From Magicicada septendecula (Eukaryota > Arthropoda > Insecta > Hemiptera > Cicadidae), in NCBI GenBank assembly GCA_034769895.1, contig JAWRYS010001480.1, positions 62,001-126,000 of the forward strand: a DNA stretch of 64,000 nucleotides, written 5' to 3'. The position numbers were made by a program, and so were the translations under genes. Shown piece by piece: positions 36,701 to 49,700 of the stretch; position 1 is the stretch's first letter, and every line of letters begins with the position of its first letter. The notes beneath the pieces are model-generated. The model did not search any database. It was not told the DNA's origin and was given only the letters and a program-made list of their open reading frames with translations.

Positions 36701-37065
36701 TGTCCACAAGATGGAATATACACGATCTGCTGCCTCCGCAAATAACGGATAAGCAGATAAAGCGAATATGGAACAAAGCCCGCTCTAACCTAAGAGCAAG
36801 CTTAGAAAAATCCAGAAGATACCACGAGAAAGGTAATCATAGCAATTCAGTCAGGTACCAGGTAGGTGACTTAGTAATGTACAAGACTCACCCCATTAGT
36901 AGTGCGATTGATAAGACCACCTCTAAACTATCATTCCGATGGTGTGGCCCTTACCAAATCCAGAAGTACCCAACTCCCGTTACAGTAGCCTTGTGCGAAC
37001 CTGCAACTCAGAAATATGTGCGGAGAACGCATATTTCGCAACTAAAGTTGTATAAGAAGAAGTGA
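33757..37065 (+). pseudogene. element C unit 1 Pol, broken
   Basis: Open in the -1 frame from the heptamer to an A7 run at about 33947, where unit 3 has A8; here the main frame starts at 33944 and runs 802 codons. Domains: aspartic protease (LIDSGSS, D23; LILGADF about 94-100), RT (VDYRQLN, YLDD at 342-345), RNase H (QTDSSS, D492; ETDNQA; VVADTLSR). The integrase HHCC finger (IGAHMGINK..CSLCALSK) and the first catalytic Asp (LDFSGPYP, 768) follow. TAG at 36350-36352 ends the frame. The rest of integrase continues one base off: VSDNGPQF, the Glu of GNIAERYLRNLK, and the GPY-type C-terminal module (FRWCGPYQI) to 37065. No env. Confidence 0.88.
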
Positions 37066-37619
37066 CGGTATAGTATAACCCAAAATAGAAAAGGGAATAC
37101 TAGGCAGTAAAGAAAATCATATTTCTGAAACAACGTGCAAAAATGTAAAACGTAGAGTTTGGAAACGAGGCCTGATCAACCTGAGTTCCAGTTCTGCGAA
37201 GCATACATTAATGAATAATCATTAACTAGATGGGTACTAACACTCATTGACTACATGAGTTATCTAGGACTCACAGAAGACAAGACAGAATTCTAAATAG
37301 TAAAGATTTAGAAAGTTACTCTACAGAAGAGAGAGTAAAACAAACAAAAAACCCGGTAGTAGATTTAAGTGATAGAGATAAGAAAGAGTTTTGTGTTTTA
37401 ATTATGTAAATATTAAGTGTAAATAGTATGTAAAAAAAAAAAGGTAGTTAATAAGACTATAAAGTATACTGTGTTGTAACTATAGGAAATTACTATGTGG
37501 ACAACGTTGTAAAGTGTCCAACAACTATGTGAAAGAAATTACACACACTAACCCCATTCATACTCCCAGTCCCCAATTGTGAGTTAGACTCAAAAAACTT
37601 AACCGTAGCGTGCAAATTA
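37066..37619 (+). other. element C unit 1 3' untranslated region
   Basis: No open frame. AT-rich with A runs (about 37432-37442). Confidence 0.6.
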
Positions 37620-37633
37620 AGCGGTGGAGTATG
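37620..37633 (+). promoter_or_regulatory. element C polypurine tract, unit 1
   Basis: AGCGGTGGAGTATG abuts the TGACG start of LTR 2. Purine-rich, and identical before LTR 3 (45589-45602) and LTR 4 (53561-53574). Confidence 0.6.
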
Positions 37634-39200
37634 TGACGATTTGAATTGTAAAAATAATCAAGAAAATAAAAAATAAAAAAAAATTAAGGTTGCGAGCTAT
37701 TAAGCCATTTAAATCTCACTGTAATAATATAAAAAACCTGTATGTACTCAGTATGAGAGGAAGCAGTAATTAGTTAGTACGAAGATACTCTAATAAAAAG
37801 ACAAATTGTAAAGAGTTATTAATATCGTATTTAACCCTTGCTTGTTATCAGGCGCTGACCTGTTGATTCCAGACTCGACACGTTTTCCGAGTCTTGTGTA
37901 AGTTAGAATAAGATAAAAAAACCTAATGTTAATAATTAAAAATCTGAAGACACAGATAGTCGCTAAAACAACTTATTTAAATTATGTATATTTATTTAGG
38001 GATAGTTTGTATAAATAAAAATGTTAACTTAAAGAGAGACAGGGACTATATTCTCGCGCAGTAATTGCCCCTCTACCATTTTGTCCAGTACCAGACGAAG
38101 CGAGCAAAAAATCTCTCTCTCGCTATGGTGACTTCATACAGTACAGACGTACGAGCTATGCTCTTACTCTATGTTACCGATACTTTCGTTTACCTTAATG
38201 TGGTATACAAGAAATTGCTGCTGAAAGCATATGTATGTGTTAACTAGTATAGCTATGTAAAAAACAAGAGACTTAAAGTGTAACTCGAAACAAAAAAAAT
38301 GGTGTAACACAAGATGACTTCGAACTTCGAGAACTAACAACACTTCCAACATCATACCTGGAGATGTGAACTATCAGAACTCACAAACTCTAGTAGACAC
38401 GACAGAATATGCAGATCAGGACATCCGAGAATCTACAAGTACCATCGTAGAAAGTTCAATCTACCCTGCGGACTTTTGAACCCTTTGATGACAAAGACCA
38501 GACCGAGATGACGACGGCGCTATTCCGGATTCCCAAGACGGACACCCCAGGACGAGGTTTCGGCATACCTATTAAAAGGTGACTCGATAGCCTGTCTATC
38601 GAGGCTTACTAATATTTGTTACACAACACATCTTAAAAGAGACTTTTCAGAGACTATTAACTTTGTAAAGATTAAAAAATTAAATCTAAGAATTTAATGT
38701 AACTATTCAAACGTCATACGTTGTAACAGTTGATATGTTAATGTATAGTAATATAATTCAAGTAATAATACCATTCTTCAAATGGTTAAATAAAAGAAAG
38801 TCTTGCATGCTAATATCATGAATTGAGTATAACTAAAAAGTTTTAGTGAATAAATACCGAAGGTTACCCGGATCCGAGGTATAGCTAAATAGAATCTATG
38901 TTGATCCCAAAGTTTAAAGAAAGCATTCAAATAACTTCAATAATTTAATTAGTAATGTCATGGGATCTGTCGGTAAATGTTTTTAAATGTTAAATAAAGA
39001 TAAGTCGTCTTGTTACACACATATAAGGAGTGCTTAAATCAATAGTATACCTTCCCATTGTTTCCTTACACAGTTAGTAAGTAATTTGTTATATTAATTA
39101 TTTTTGATACATTCTGTTACAACGCAGGCAGCCCATCTAACTAACGGAGTTTAATTACGATGGGTTCCCTGGATTTGTAACGAGGCAATAAGACGTTACA
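37634..39200 (+). repeat. element C LTR 2 (internal, shared)
   Basis: 1,567 bp. It serves both as 3' LTR of unit 1 and 5' LTR of unit 2. The first about 900 bp equal LTRs 3 and 4. The last about 600 bp carry a set of variants shared only with LTR 3: ACACATC, TTGATATGTTAATG, GCATGCT, AAAAAGTTTTAGTG, TCGGTAAATG, CGCAGGC and GCAATAAG. Confidence 0.92.
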
Positions 39201-40238
39201 AAATTGCGCCACTCTGCTGATTTATATAAAGTTGTTGTAAGCATCGCGACGCAAACAAAATTGCGTCACTCTTTAAAATAAAAAAAAAAAAAAAAAAAAA
39301 AAGGAGAGTTTTATTTGTGTACAGAGTGTCACAAACAAAATTGCACCACTTGTGACATGTAAACAAAATTGCATCACTATGCTTAGATAATTTGTATGAT
39401 CAATAACTGAATATATATTATTGATCTATGCACTCAGAAAGTTCCCTTAATAACTTTAATGTTCAAAACATAGTTAATATTTTATTAAGTTACGTAAATG
39501 ATAGTATGTATAAGTTGAAATATCATTAGCGTCATACAATGCAAAAGCTATATGCCAGTAGGAACCTGCATTACTCTATATAATTACTTGCATACATGAA
39601 TTGTGAGTAAACATTACAATTGTGGTCAACCGAACAATCTGTAACAGGTTTGTTTACGACAATCCGTGACCTGTTGTTTCCTGATTCATTCTGCACAGTG
39701 TATGTCCAACATATAGCTTACATACACTCGTATGTGTAAAAAAAAAAAGTTAATACAAAATAACTTTGTTAATAATAATGTAATTAAGTAGAAGTTCGTA
39801 ATTTGTAAACAAAATAATTAATTTATTTAATTGGGAAAATATCTGAATGAAGGGAGTCAAAGTGTTGTCGAGCGTAATAATAATAATAGATTTGTTGAAT
39901 AAGATTGCGCTCCCCTTCTCTTGTTTATACCGGTAGTTGTTATTCAGTCGCATTGTGTAGAGAACAATAAGAGTAAAACCCCCTTTCTCACTGACACACA
40001 AGATCCTTTGTTAACTAAATACAGAGGGTGACCTACATTCCAGAAAACAGCTGATCGGCTATTTAACTTGATGAACTTGATAAATATGTGTGTCGAATTT
40101 CTGTCTCTCCCTTAGAAGAGAAATGGTTCTTTTCTAATCTGTGTAAATTGATTACTTAAGAATTTATTATATATATGTGTAATATATGTGTAGTGTACTA
40201 GTATTAATTTTAAGTACGTGCTAATGTGTTAGAACAAA
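39201..40238 (+). other. element C unit 2 leader
   Basis: Same four ACAAAATTGCGYCACT-type motifs as unit 1, the third reading GCACCACT. It carries several differences from unit 1 within its first about 900 bp, continuing the variant cluster of the preceding LTR. No gene; the minus-strand frame at 39750-40001 is not supported. Confidence 0.6.
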
Positions 40239-41731
40239 ATGGCCCAATTTAACCCGGATTTGTTATTAAAAGACGAGCTGTCTTACGAAGCCCTTTTGCG
40301 GGGACTACCCCATGCTGATGTAACAGTCGCGGAATTACGAAGGTCAATTCGCGAATGTGGATTTGATGCGCCCGTGCAATTAAACTATCTAAGCCAACTC
40401 GATTATGAAAGCGAGAAAGAAATTTGTAATGCCAAGTATAGTGAACTATACTTATTGTCTCAAACCCTCCAAGACGAGAAATCTCCGGCAATAATTTTGC
40501 GGACTACCCAGAGAATAGAGCATTTAACCAGGTGAATAAAAAATTTGTCGATCTGGCCGAATCTCACAGAAATACCCGTTGATGTACAAAATCTAGCAGA
40601 CGAAGCTCTACGCCGCTTACCTTCAATTATTAACGACCTAAGACGAAAATCCGACTCATTCAGGATGGACGAAATAGAGAAATCATTAATGAAATTACAC
40701 ATCTCCCCAGTACAATCCCCCACCACTGGTTTACCCCCGCCTAACACGGATCGGAACTCACCCATCGTATCGCAAGTGCAAGCGAACCAAGAACAAAATA
40801 CTGATACAGATGTAAATGCCCCTCCTCCCGAGCATTTTCAGTTTCGTCCCGGAAATCATGAATTGACCACCACCTCCAATGGATCCAATCGCCCTCATCG
40901 AGGAATTACACCTATGAACTATAACGCGGATCTATACGGTAAAATGACTCATCCTGTGGAGAAGATCTTAACCGAAATCCCTTATACAGATGGCTTAAAT
41001 GTTTCTAAATTACTAACATTCATTAGTTATCTTCTTCAGATAAAAGATCTACAGCAGCTGAATGACTGGCAAATTTTACAAGTTCTGTTACCAAAGTGTA
41101 AACCCCCGTTAAAAAATCGTGTCCTAGAAGCCCTAACCTCTACATTCCCAGTAGAAGAGCTACATAGCTCTATAATAAAATACTTTATTCCCACCGGCAT
41201 CTATGAGGAAATAAAAAGAAAGACAGTACTCCGAGTACAAGGACATCAGGAGAGATTAGCTCACTACTACATCTCCGATATTAGGGAGTCCTCTCGACTA
41301 TTACGTGTAAGCTGGAATGAAACACAACTGGTGGACACCATTTTAATAGGCGTGTCACCTGAAGAAAGATCTCGACTATCATTGATGAATAGACCCAATA
41401 CAATTGCTGATCTAGAACAGTGCAGTATCCATTCTTCAAATGTATGGTACTCAGATCAAAATAGAGAAGCAATGAAAACCTCTGGAACTAATAGACATCA
41501 ATTGCGAGCACTACTGCCTGATGTAACAACCTCGTATGAAAGACAAGTTTCTAGTAGACCTCACCATGTGCGCAAAGCTGGTAAGTTAAGTGTAAACCCA
41601 GATAAAGCGGAAACCAAGTACCCACCTCGCAGAAACCCACCTGTTATAATTGTGGCAAATATGGGCACATAAGAAGAGAGTGCAAAAGTAAGCCATTGGA
41701 ACGGAATAACCCCAATTCAAAAAACATGTAA
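40239..41731 (+). pseudogene. element C unit 2 Gag, with in-frame stop and a frame shift
   Basis: Same structure as unit 1: 98 codons, TGA at 40533-40535, then the same frame to 41672, and a one-base shift into the CCHC knuckle ending at 41731. Shares with unit 3 a Lys codon where unit 1 has Thr (KLHISPVQ, about 40690). The identical lesions mean it was already broken when the unit was copied, or that they are suppressed in a way I cannot see. Confidence 0.8.
41719..41725 (+). promoter_or_regulatory. -1 frameshift heptamer A AAA AAC, unit 2
   Basis: Identical sequence, register and distance to the gag stop as in unit 1. Confidence 0.75.
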
Positions 41732-44700
41732 GGCAGGGAGACCCGAAAACCTGTGTCTTCCGCAGCTACTCGAAATTGGGTAAACTAAAAGAAACCAATA
41801 ATAATAATAATGAATTATTCTGTAACCAAGTAAAAAACAAAAAAGGTGCGAAAGAAATCGACCCCTATGTGAGAGAATTTCGTGAAAAGTGTAATGCGAT
41901 TAATAAATGTAAATGGAAAAAAATCTACTACCATTAATACGAGTCGACTTAGGCGTTACATCCCCCATCGCCTTAATTGATTCGGGATCTAGTAGAACTT
42001 TAATCAGCCAAGAATTAGCGGACATGTTAGCTAAACATCATCTAGTAAAACGGAACCAACCAGTGAAAATAAAGTGTGCTACCGCTGATAAACGTAAAAT
42101 AAACATAAACCTGAGTATTACCGTTAAGGTTAAAATAAAAAACCTAACTTGGATGTTTACAATGTTAGTATGTAAAGAATTAGGACCTGATTTAATATTA
42201 GGTGCAGATTTTATTAGTAAGACAGGAATGATTCTTGACATCTACGAGCAAGCATTTTATTTCAGATTTGACCGTACACAGAAACATAAATTTGATAGTA
42301 ATGAAGATAAACATTGTTCATCTACTGCACATGTAATACACCAGGATTCAGATTTATCTCACCTAGAAAGAAGAGATAGAGTCAGAATACTAAAACTAAT
42401 AAAAGAATTTTCCTCGGTTCTTACACCTAAACTAGGACTTACGGACCTAATAGAGTATAAAATTAATCTGAGTGATCAGAATGTAATACGACTATCTCCG
42501 TACAAGTTGTCGCCTCCCAAGATGGAAGTCATGCGAAACCATATCAAGTTGTTGGACCAAGGAGTCATAGAACCCTCTACGTCCCCATATTCTTCACCCT
42601 CCTTTTTAGTACCAAAAGGACAAGATAAACACCGACTAGTTGTAGACTACAGGCAATTAAATAAAAGAATAGAATTTGAATCAATCCCTCTTCCAGACAT
42701 CCACAGTGCGTTTCATTATTTTACTAAAGCTATGGTCTTTACGGTAATGGATCTGAATCAAGCTTTTCACCAAATACCCCTTTCAGAAGAATCAAAACGT
42801 CTAACCGCGTTTGCAGTTCCTTTTAACTTGTATCAATTTACTAGGGTACCCTTTGGAATATCTCAAGGAAGTTCCGTATGTAGTAGACTATTGGAAAAGA
42901 TATTTCACGACATTAAATTTAAATATGTGTATCACTATTTGGACGACATCGTTATATACAGTGAATCAATGGAACAACATCTCAAACATTTGCGTGAAGT
43001 GTTATCTCGGTTACTAAGAGCAGGATTAACGGTGAACCCAAATAAGGTAAGTTTTGCCGTCCCTCAGTTTTCTTTCTTAGGACACATCGTGAAAGCGAAT
43101 GGAAAGGTAAGCATTGACCCCGAACGTACCCGTGCTATTAGAGAATTTGCACCCCCACGAGATGCAAAAGGTATAGCCCGATTTTTAGGTATGGTGAATT
43201 ATTTCCACAAATATATTCCCCATCTTGCCGAAATAGCAGCACCCCTAAACTCCTCACGAAAGAAGGGAACGAAGTTCGAATGGAGCTCAATACATCAAAA
43301 CACGTTTGAGCAATTTAAAGAAAGTATTATATCTCCCCCAGTTTTGCAACTAGCTGATTTCACAAAACCATTCGTCGTGCAAACCGACAGTTCCAGTGTA
43401 GCGTTAGGTGCAGTGATATACCAAGAGATAGATAACTGTAGACTACCAATTAGTTATGCATCACGAACACTGAGCGATCAAGAAAGAAAGTATTCCGCAT
43501 ATGAATTGGAATGTTTAGCAATTGTTTTTGCGTTCGAGAAGTTTAAACCCTTCCTAGAACATAAAGAATTCCTTTTGGAAACCGACAATCAGGCGTTATC
43601 ATGGTTATTGAATCATCCTAAACAATTAGGACGAATTGGCAGATGGATATTGAAATTAAACTGCTACAAATTCAGAGTGCAGCATATTAAAGGTACTCAA
43701 AATGTAGTCGCCGATACCCTGTCCCGTATGTTCCAGTCACCCACTAAAACTTCCGAAAACATAGTGAAGCCGGAAATAGCAAGTGCTAACGCCGTAATTA
43801 CTGAATTCCCCCTTGCCTTTACAAATATTGCCCTGTATCAACAACAAGACCCCTTACTGAAGCCTATTATAGAACAACTTACCCAAGGTATTAAATCCGA
43901 GAAGTACGTATTGAGTAAGAATGTACTGTGTCTCAAGATAAGAGACGGAAAGGAATTAAGAATAATAGCCCCGGATGTAATTAAGCCCATGCTGATGGAA
44001 TACTTCCATTCATCTACCATAGGAGCCCATATGGGAATCAATAAGACAATACATCGTATTCGAAAGGAATATCATTGGAACAATATGAACTGCGAAATAG
44101 CTAACTTCGTAAAGAAATGTTCATTATGCGCCCTTAGTAAACCCGCTAGAAATACTCAAGTAAGCCAATTGATTTCAGAAGTCCCAAAGACTCCTTTTTC
44201 GAAACTTTATCTAGATTTCTCAGGTCCGTATCCACGATCCAAATCAGGAAATACCATGTTACTGATCTGTGTAGATTCGTTCACCAAATTTGTTGGATGT
44301 ATCCCATGCGATGAGCATTAGCGTCGACAACAGTTAAAATACTACAGGAAAGACTATTTAAAGACTACGGTACTCCAGTACGTATAGTATCTGATAACGG
44401 TCCACAGTTTAAAGCAAAAGAATTTAAGAATATGTGTTTCAAGTTAGGGATAGACCATATAACCACTACAGAGTATCGACCGCAAGGCAATATTGCTGAA
44501 AGGTATCTACGAAACCTATAATCTGCGCTAATCGTCTATCATGCTAACGATCACACATCGTGGGACCAAAATCTATCCTGGATTCAATACGCGTTTAATT
44601 CAGCTTACCACGAAGGTCACAAGTCGACCCCGTTCGAGTTACTATACAAGTATCGACCAAACCACCCTTTGTCCACAAGATGGAATATACACGATCTGCT

Positions 44701-45034
44701 GCCTCCGCAAATAACGGATAAGCAGATAAAGCGAATATGGAACAAAGCCCGCTCTAACCTAAGAGCAAGCTTAGAAAAATCCAGAAGATACCACGAGAAA
44801 GGTAATCATAGCAATTCAGTCAGGTACCAGGTAGGTGACTTAGTAATGTACAAGACTCACCCCATTAGTAGTGCGATTGATAAGACCACCTCTAAACTAT
44901 CATTCCGATGGTGTGGCCCTTACCAAATCCAGAAGTACCTAACTCCCGTTACAGTAGCCTTGTGCGAACCTGCAACTCAGAAATATGTGCGGAGAACGCA
45001 TATTTCGCAACTAAAGTTGTATAAGAAGAAGTGA
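41726..45034 (+). pseudogene. element C unit 2 Pol, broken
   Basis: The protease to integrase-N frame (41913-44321) is nearly identical to unit 1, with the same A7 run before it and the same TAG (44319-44321) with one-base shift. A further lesion is a TAA at 44519-44521 within the integrase core, just after the catalytic Glu helix (YLRN L stop), shared only with unit 3. The C-terminal module (44669-45034) has a Leu codon where unit 1 has Pro (QKYLTPVTV). Confidence 0.88.
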
Positions 45035-45602
45035 CGGTATAGTATAACCCAAAATAGAAAAGGGAATACTAGGCAGTAAAGAAAATCATATTTCTGAAAC
45101 AACGTGCAAAAATGTAAAACGTAGAGTTTGGAAACGAGGCCTGATCAACCTGAGTTCCAGTTCTGCGAAGCATACATTAATGAATAATCATTAACTAGAT
45201 GGGTACTAACACTCATTGACTACATGAGTTATCTAGGACTCACAGAAGACAAGACAGAATTCTAAATAGTAAAGATTTAGAAAGTTACTCTACAGAAGAG
45301 AGAGTAAAACAAACAAAAAACCCGGTAGTAGATTTAAGTGATAGAGATAAGAAAGAGTTTTGTGTTTTAATTATGTAAATATTAAGTGTAAATAGTATGT
45401 AAAAAAAAAAAGGTAGTTAATAAGACTATAAAGTATACTGTGTTGTAACTATAGGAAATTACTATGTGGACAACGTTGTAAAGTGTCCAACAACTATGTG
45501 AAAGAAATTACACACACTAACCCCATTCATACTCCCAGTCCCCAATTGTGAGTTAGACTCAAAAAACTTAACCGTAGCGTGCAAATTAAGCGGTGGAGTA
45601 TG
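45035..45602 (+). other. element C unit 2 3' untranslated region and PPT
   Basis: As unit 1: non-coding, ending in AGCGGTGGAGTATG before LTR 3. Confidence 0.6.
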
Positions 45603-47169
45603 TGACGATTTGAATTGTAAAAATAATCAAGAAAATAAAAAATAAAAAAAAATTAAGGTTGCGAGCTATTAAGCCATTTAAATCTCACTGTAATAATATA
45701 AAAAACCTGTATGTACTCAGTATGAGAGGAAGCAGTAATTAGTTAGTACGAAGATACTCTAATAAAAAGACAAATTGTAAAGAGTTATTAATATCGTATT
45801 TAACCCTTGCTTGTTATCAGGCGCTGACCTGTTGATTCCAGACTCGACACGTTTTCCGAGTCTTGTGTAAGTTAGAATAAGATAAAAAAACCTAATGTTA
45901 ATAATTAAAAATCTGAAGACACAGATAGTCGCTAAAACAACTTATTTAAATTATGTATATTTATTTAGGGATAGTTTGTATAAATAAAAATGTTAACTTA
46001 AAGAGAGACAGGGACTATATTCTCGCGCAGTAATTGCCCCTCTACCATTTTGTCCAGTACCAGACGAAGCGAGCAAAAAATCTCTCTCTCGCTATGGTGA
46101 CTTCATACAGTACAGACGTACGAGCTATGCTCTTACTCTATGTTACCGATACTTTCGTTTACCTTAATGTGGTATACAAGAAATTGCTGCTGAAAGCATA
46201 TGTATGTGTTAACTAGTATAGCTATGTAAAAAACAAGAGACTTAAAGTGTAACTCGAAACAAAAAAAATGGTGTAACACAAGATGACTTCGAACTTCGAG
46301 AACTAACAACACTTCCAACATCATACCTGGAGATGTGAACTATCAGAACTCACAAACTCTAGTAGACACGACAGAATATGCAGATCAGGACATCCGAGAA
46401 TCTACAAGTACCATCGTAGAAAGTTCAATCTACCCTGCGGACTTTTGAACCCTTTGATGACAAAGACCAGACCGAGATGACGACGGCGCTATTCCGGATT
46501 CCCAAGACGGACACCCCAGGACGAGGTTTCGGCATACCTATTAAAAGGTGACTCGATAGCCTGTCTATCGAGGCTTACTAATATTTGTTACACAACACAT
46601 CTTAAAAGAGACTTTTCAGAGACTATTAACTTTGTAAAGATTAAAAAATTAAATCTAAGAATTTAATGTAACTATTCAAACGTCATACGTTGTAACAGTT
46701 GATATGTTAATGTATAGTAATATAATTCAAGTAATAATACCATTCTTCAAATGGTTAAATAAAAGAAAGTCTTGCATGCTAATATCATGAATTGAGTATA
46801 ACTAAAAAGTTTTAGTGAATAAATACCGAAGGTTACCCGGATCCGAGGTATAGCTAAATAGAATCTATGTTGATCCCAAAGTTTAAAGAAAGCATTCAAA
46901 TAACTTCAATAATTTAATTAGTAATGTCATGGGATCTGTCGGTAAATGTTTTTAAATGTTAAATAAAGATAAGTCGTCTTGTTACACACATATAAGGAGT
47001 GCTTAAATCAATAGTATACCTTCCCATTGTTTCCTTACACAGTTAGTAAGTAATTTGTTATATTAATTACTTTTGATACATTCTGTTACAACGCAGGCAG
47101 CCCATCTAACTAACGGAGTTTAATTACGATGGGTTCCCTGGATTTGTAACGAGGCAATAAGACGTTACA
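45603..47169 (+). repeat. element C LTR 3 (internal, shared)
   Basis: 1,567 bp. I see one difference from LTR 2 (TTAATTACTTTTGAT against TTAATTATTTTTGAT), so these two are the most similar pair in the array. Confidence 0.92.
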
Positions 47170-48207
47170 AAATTGCGCCACTCTGCTGATTTATATAAAG
47201 TTGTTGTAAGCATCGCGACGCAAACAAAATTGCGTCACTCTTTAAAATAAAAAAAAAAAAAAATAAAAAAGGAGAGTTTTATTTGTGTACAGAGTGTCAC
47301 AAACAAAATTGCACCACTTGTGACATGTAAACAAAATTGCATCACTATGCTTAGATAATTTGTATGATCAATAACTGAATATATATTATTGATCTATGCA
47401 CTCAGAAAGTTCCCTTAATAACTTTAATGTTCAAAACATAGTTAATATTTTATTAAGTTACGTAAATGATAGTATGTATAAGTTGAAATATCATTAGCGT
47501 CATACAATGCAAAAGCTATATGCCAGTAGGAACCTGCATTACTCTATATAATTACTTGCATACATGAATTGTGAGTAAACATTACAATTGTGGTCAACCG
47601 AACAATCTGTAACAGGTTTGTTTACGACAATCCGTGACCTGTTGTTTCCTGATTCATTCTGCACAGTGTATGTCCAACATATAGCTTACATACACTCGTA
47701 TGTGTAAAAAAAAAAAAGTTAATACAAAATAACTTTGTTAATAATAATGTAATTAAGTAGAAGTTCGTAATTTGTAAACAAAATAATTAATTTATTTAAT
47801 TGGGAAAATATCTGAATGAAGGGAGTCAAAGTGTTGTCGAGCGTAATAATAATAATAGATTTGTTGAATAAGATTGCGCTCCCCTTCTCTTGTTTATACC
47901 GGTAGTTGTTATTCAGTCGCATTGTGTAGAGAACAATAAGAGTAAAACCCCCTTTCTCACTGACACACAAGATCCTTTGTTAACTAAATACAGAGGGTGA
48001 CCTACATTCCAGAAAACAGCTGATCGGCTATTTAACTTGATGAACTTGATAAATATGTGTGTGGAATTTCTGTCTCTCCTTTAGAAGAGAAATGGTTCTT
48101 TTCTAATCTGTGTAAATTGATTACTTAAGAATTTATTATATATATGTGTAATATATGTGTAGTGTACTAGTATTAATTTTAAGTACGTGCTAATGTGTTA
48201 GAACAAA
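47170..48207 (+). other. element C unit 3 leader
   Basis: As unit 2, with the same four motifs. The poly-A tract is interrupted by a T. No gene. Confidence 0.6.
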
Positions 48208-49700
48208 ATGGCCCAATTTAACCCGGATTTGTTATTAAAAGACGAGCTGTCTTACGAAGCCCTTTTGCGGGGACTACCCCATGCTGATGTAACAGTCGCG
48301 GAATTACGAAGGTCAATTCGCGAATGTGGATTTGATGCGCCCGTGCAATTAAACTATCTAAGCCAACTCGATTATGAAAGCGAGAAAGAAATTTGTAATC
48401 CCAAGTATAGTGAACTATACTTATTGTCTCAAACCCTCCAAGACGAGAAATCTCCGGCAATAATTTTGCGGACTACCCAGAGAATAGAGCATTTAACCAG
48501 GTGAATAAAAAATTTGTCGATCTGGCCGAATCTCACAGAAATACCCGTTGATGTACAAAATCTAGCAGACGAAGCTCTACGCCGCTTACCTTCAATTATT
48601 AACGACCTAAGACGAAAATCCGACTCATTCAGGATGGACGAAATAGAGAAATCATTAATGAAATTACACATCTCCCCAGTACAATCCCCCACCACTGGTT
48701 TACCCCCGCCTAACACGGATCGGAACTCACCCATCGTATCGCAAGTGCAAGCGAACCAAGAACAAAATACTGATACAGATGTAAATGCCCCTCCTCCCGA
48801 GCATTTTCAGTTTCGTCCCGGAAATCATGAATTGACCACCACCTCCAATGGATCCAATCGCCCTCATCGAGGAATTACACCTATGAAGTATAACGCGGAT
48901 CTATACGGTAAAATGACTCATCCTGTGGAGAAAATCTTAACCGAAATCCCTTATACAGATGGCTTAAATGTTTCTAAATTACTAACATTCATTAGTTATC
49001 TTCTTCAGATAAAAGATCTACAGCAGCTGAATGACTGGCAAATTTTACAAGTTCTGTTACCAAAGTGTAAACCCCCGTTAAAAAATCGTGTCCTAGAAGC
49101 CCTAACCTCTACATTCCCAGTAGAAGAGCTACATAGCTCTATAATAAAATACTTTATTCCCACCGGCATCTATGAGGAAATAAAAAGAAAGACAGTACTC
49201 CGAGTACAAGGACATCAGGAGAGATTAGCTCACTACTACATCTCCGATATTAGGGAGTCCTCTCGACTATTACGTGTAAGCTGGAATGAAACACAACTGG
49301 TGGACACCATTTTAATAGGCGTGTCACCTGAAGAAAGATCTCGACTATCATTGATGAATAGACCCAATACAATTGCTGATCTAGAACAGTGCAGTATCCA
49401 TTCTTCAAATGTATGGTACTCAGATCAAAATAGAGAAGCAATGAAAACCTCTGGAACTAATAGACATCAATTGCGAGCACTACTGCCTGATGTAACAACC
49501 TCGTATGAAAGACAAGTTTCTAGTAGACCTCACCATGTGCGCAAAGCTGGTAAGTTAAGTGTAAACCCAGATAAAGCGGAAACCAAGTACCCACCTCGCA
49601 GAAACCCACCTGTTATAATTGTGGCAAATATGGGCACATAAGAAGAGAGTGCAAAAGTAAGCCATTGGAACGGAATAACCCCAATTCAAAAAACATGTAA
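48208..49700 (+). pseudogene. element C unit 3 Gag, with in-frame stop and a frame shift
   Basis: Same TGA (48502-48504) and same shift before the knuckle as units 1 and 2. Private changes include an Ala to Pro codon (EICNPKYS) and Asn to Lys (GITPMKYNADL). The CCHC knuckle frame ends at 49700. Confidence 0.8.
49688..49694 (+). promoter_or_regulatory. -1 frameshift heptamer A AAA AAC, unit 3
   Basis: Identical to units 1 and 2. Here the pol frame reached by the shift continues without interruption through the protease, because the downstream A run has eight bases. Confidence 0.78.

Noticed and set aside
37066-37633. Possible envelope gene downstream of element C pol
   Set aside because: Only about 0.55 kb with stops in all frames before the LTR; no env in any unit, and none after element B pol either.
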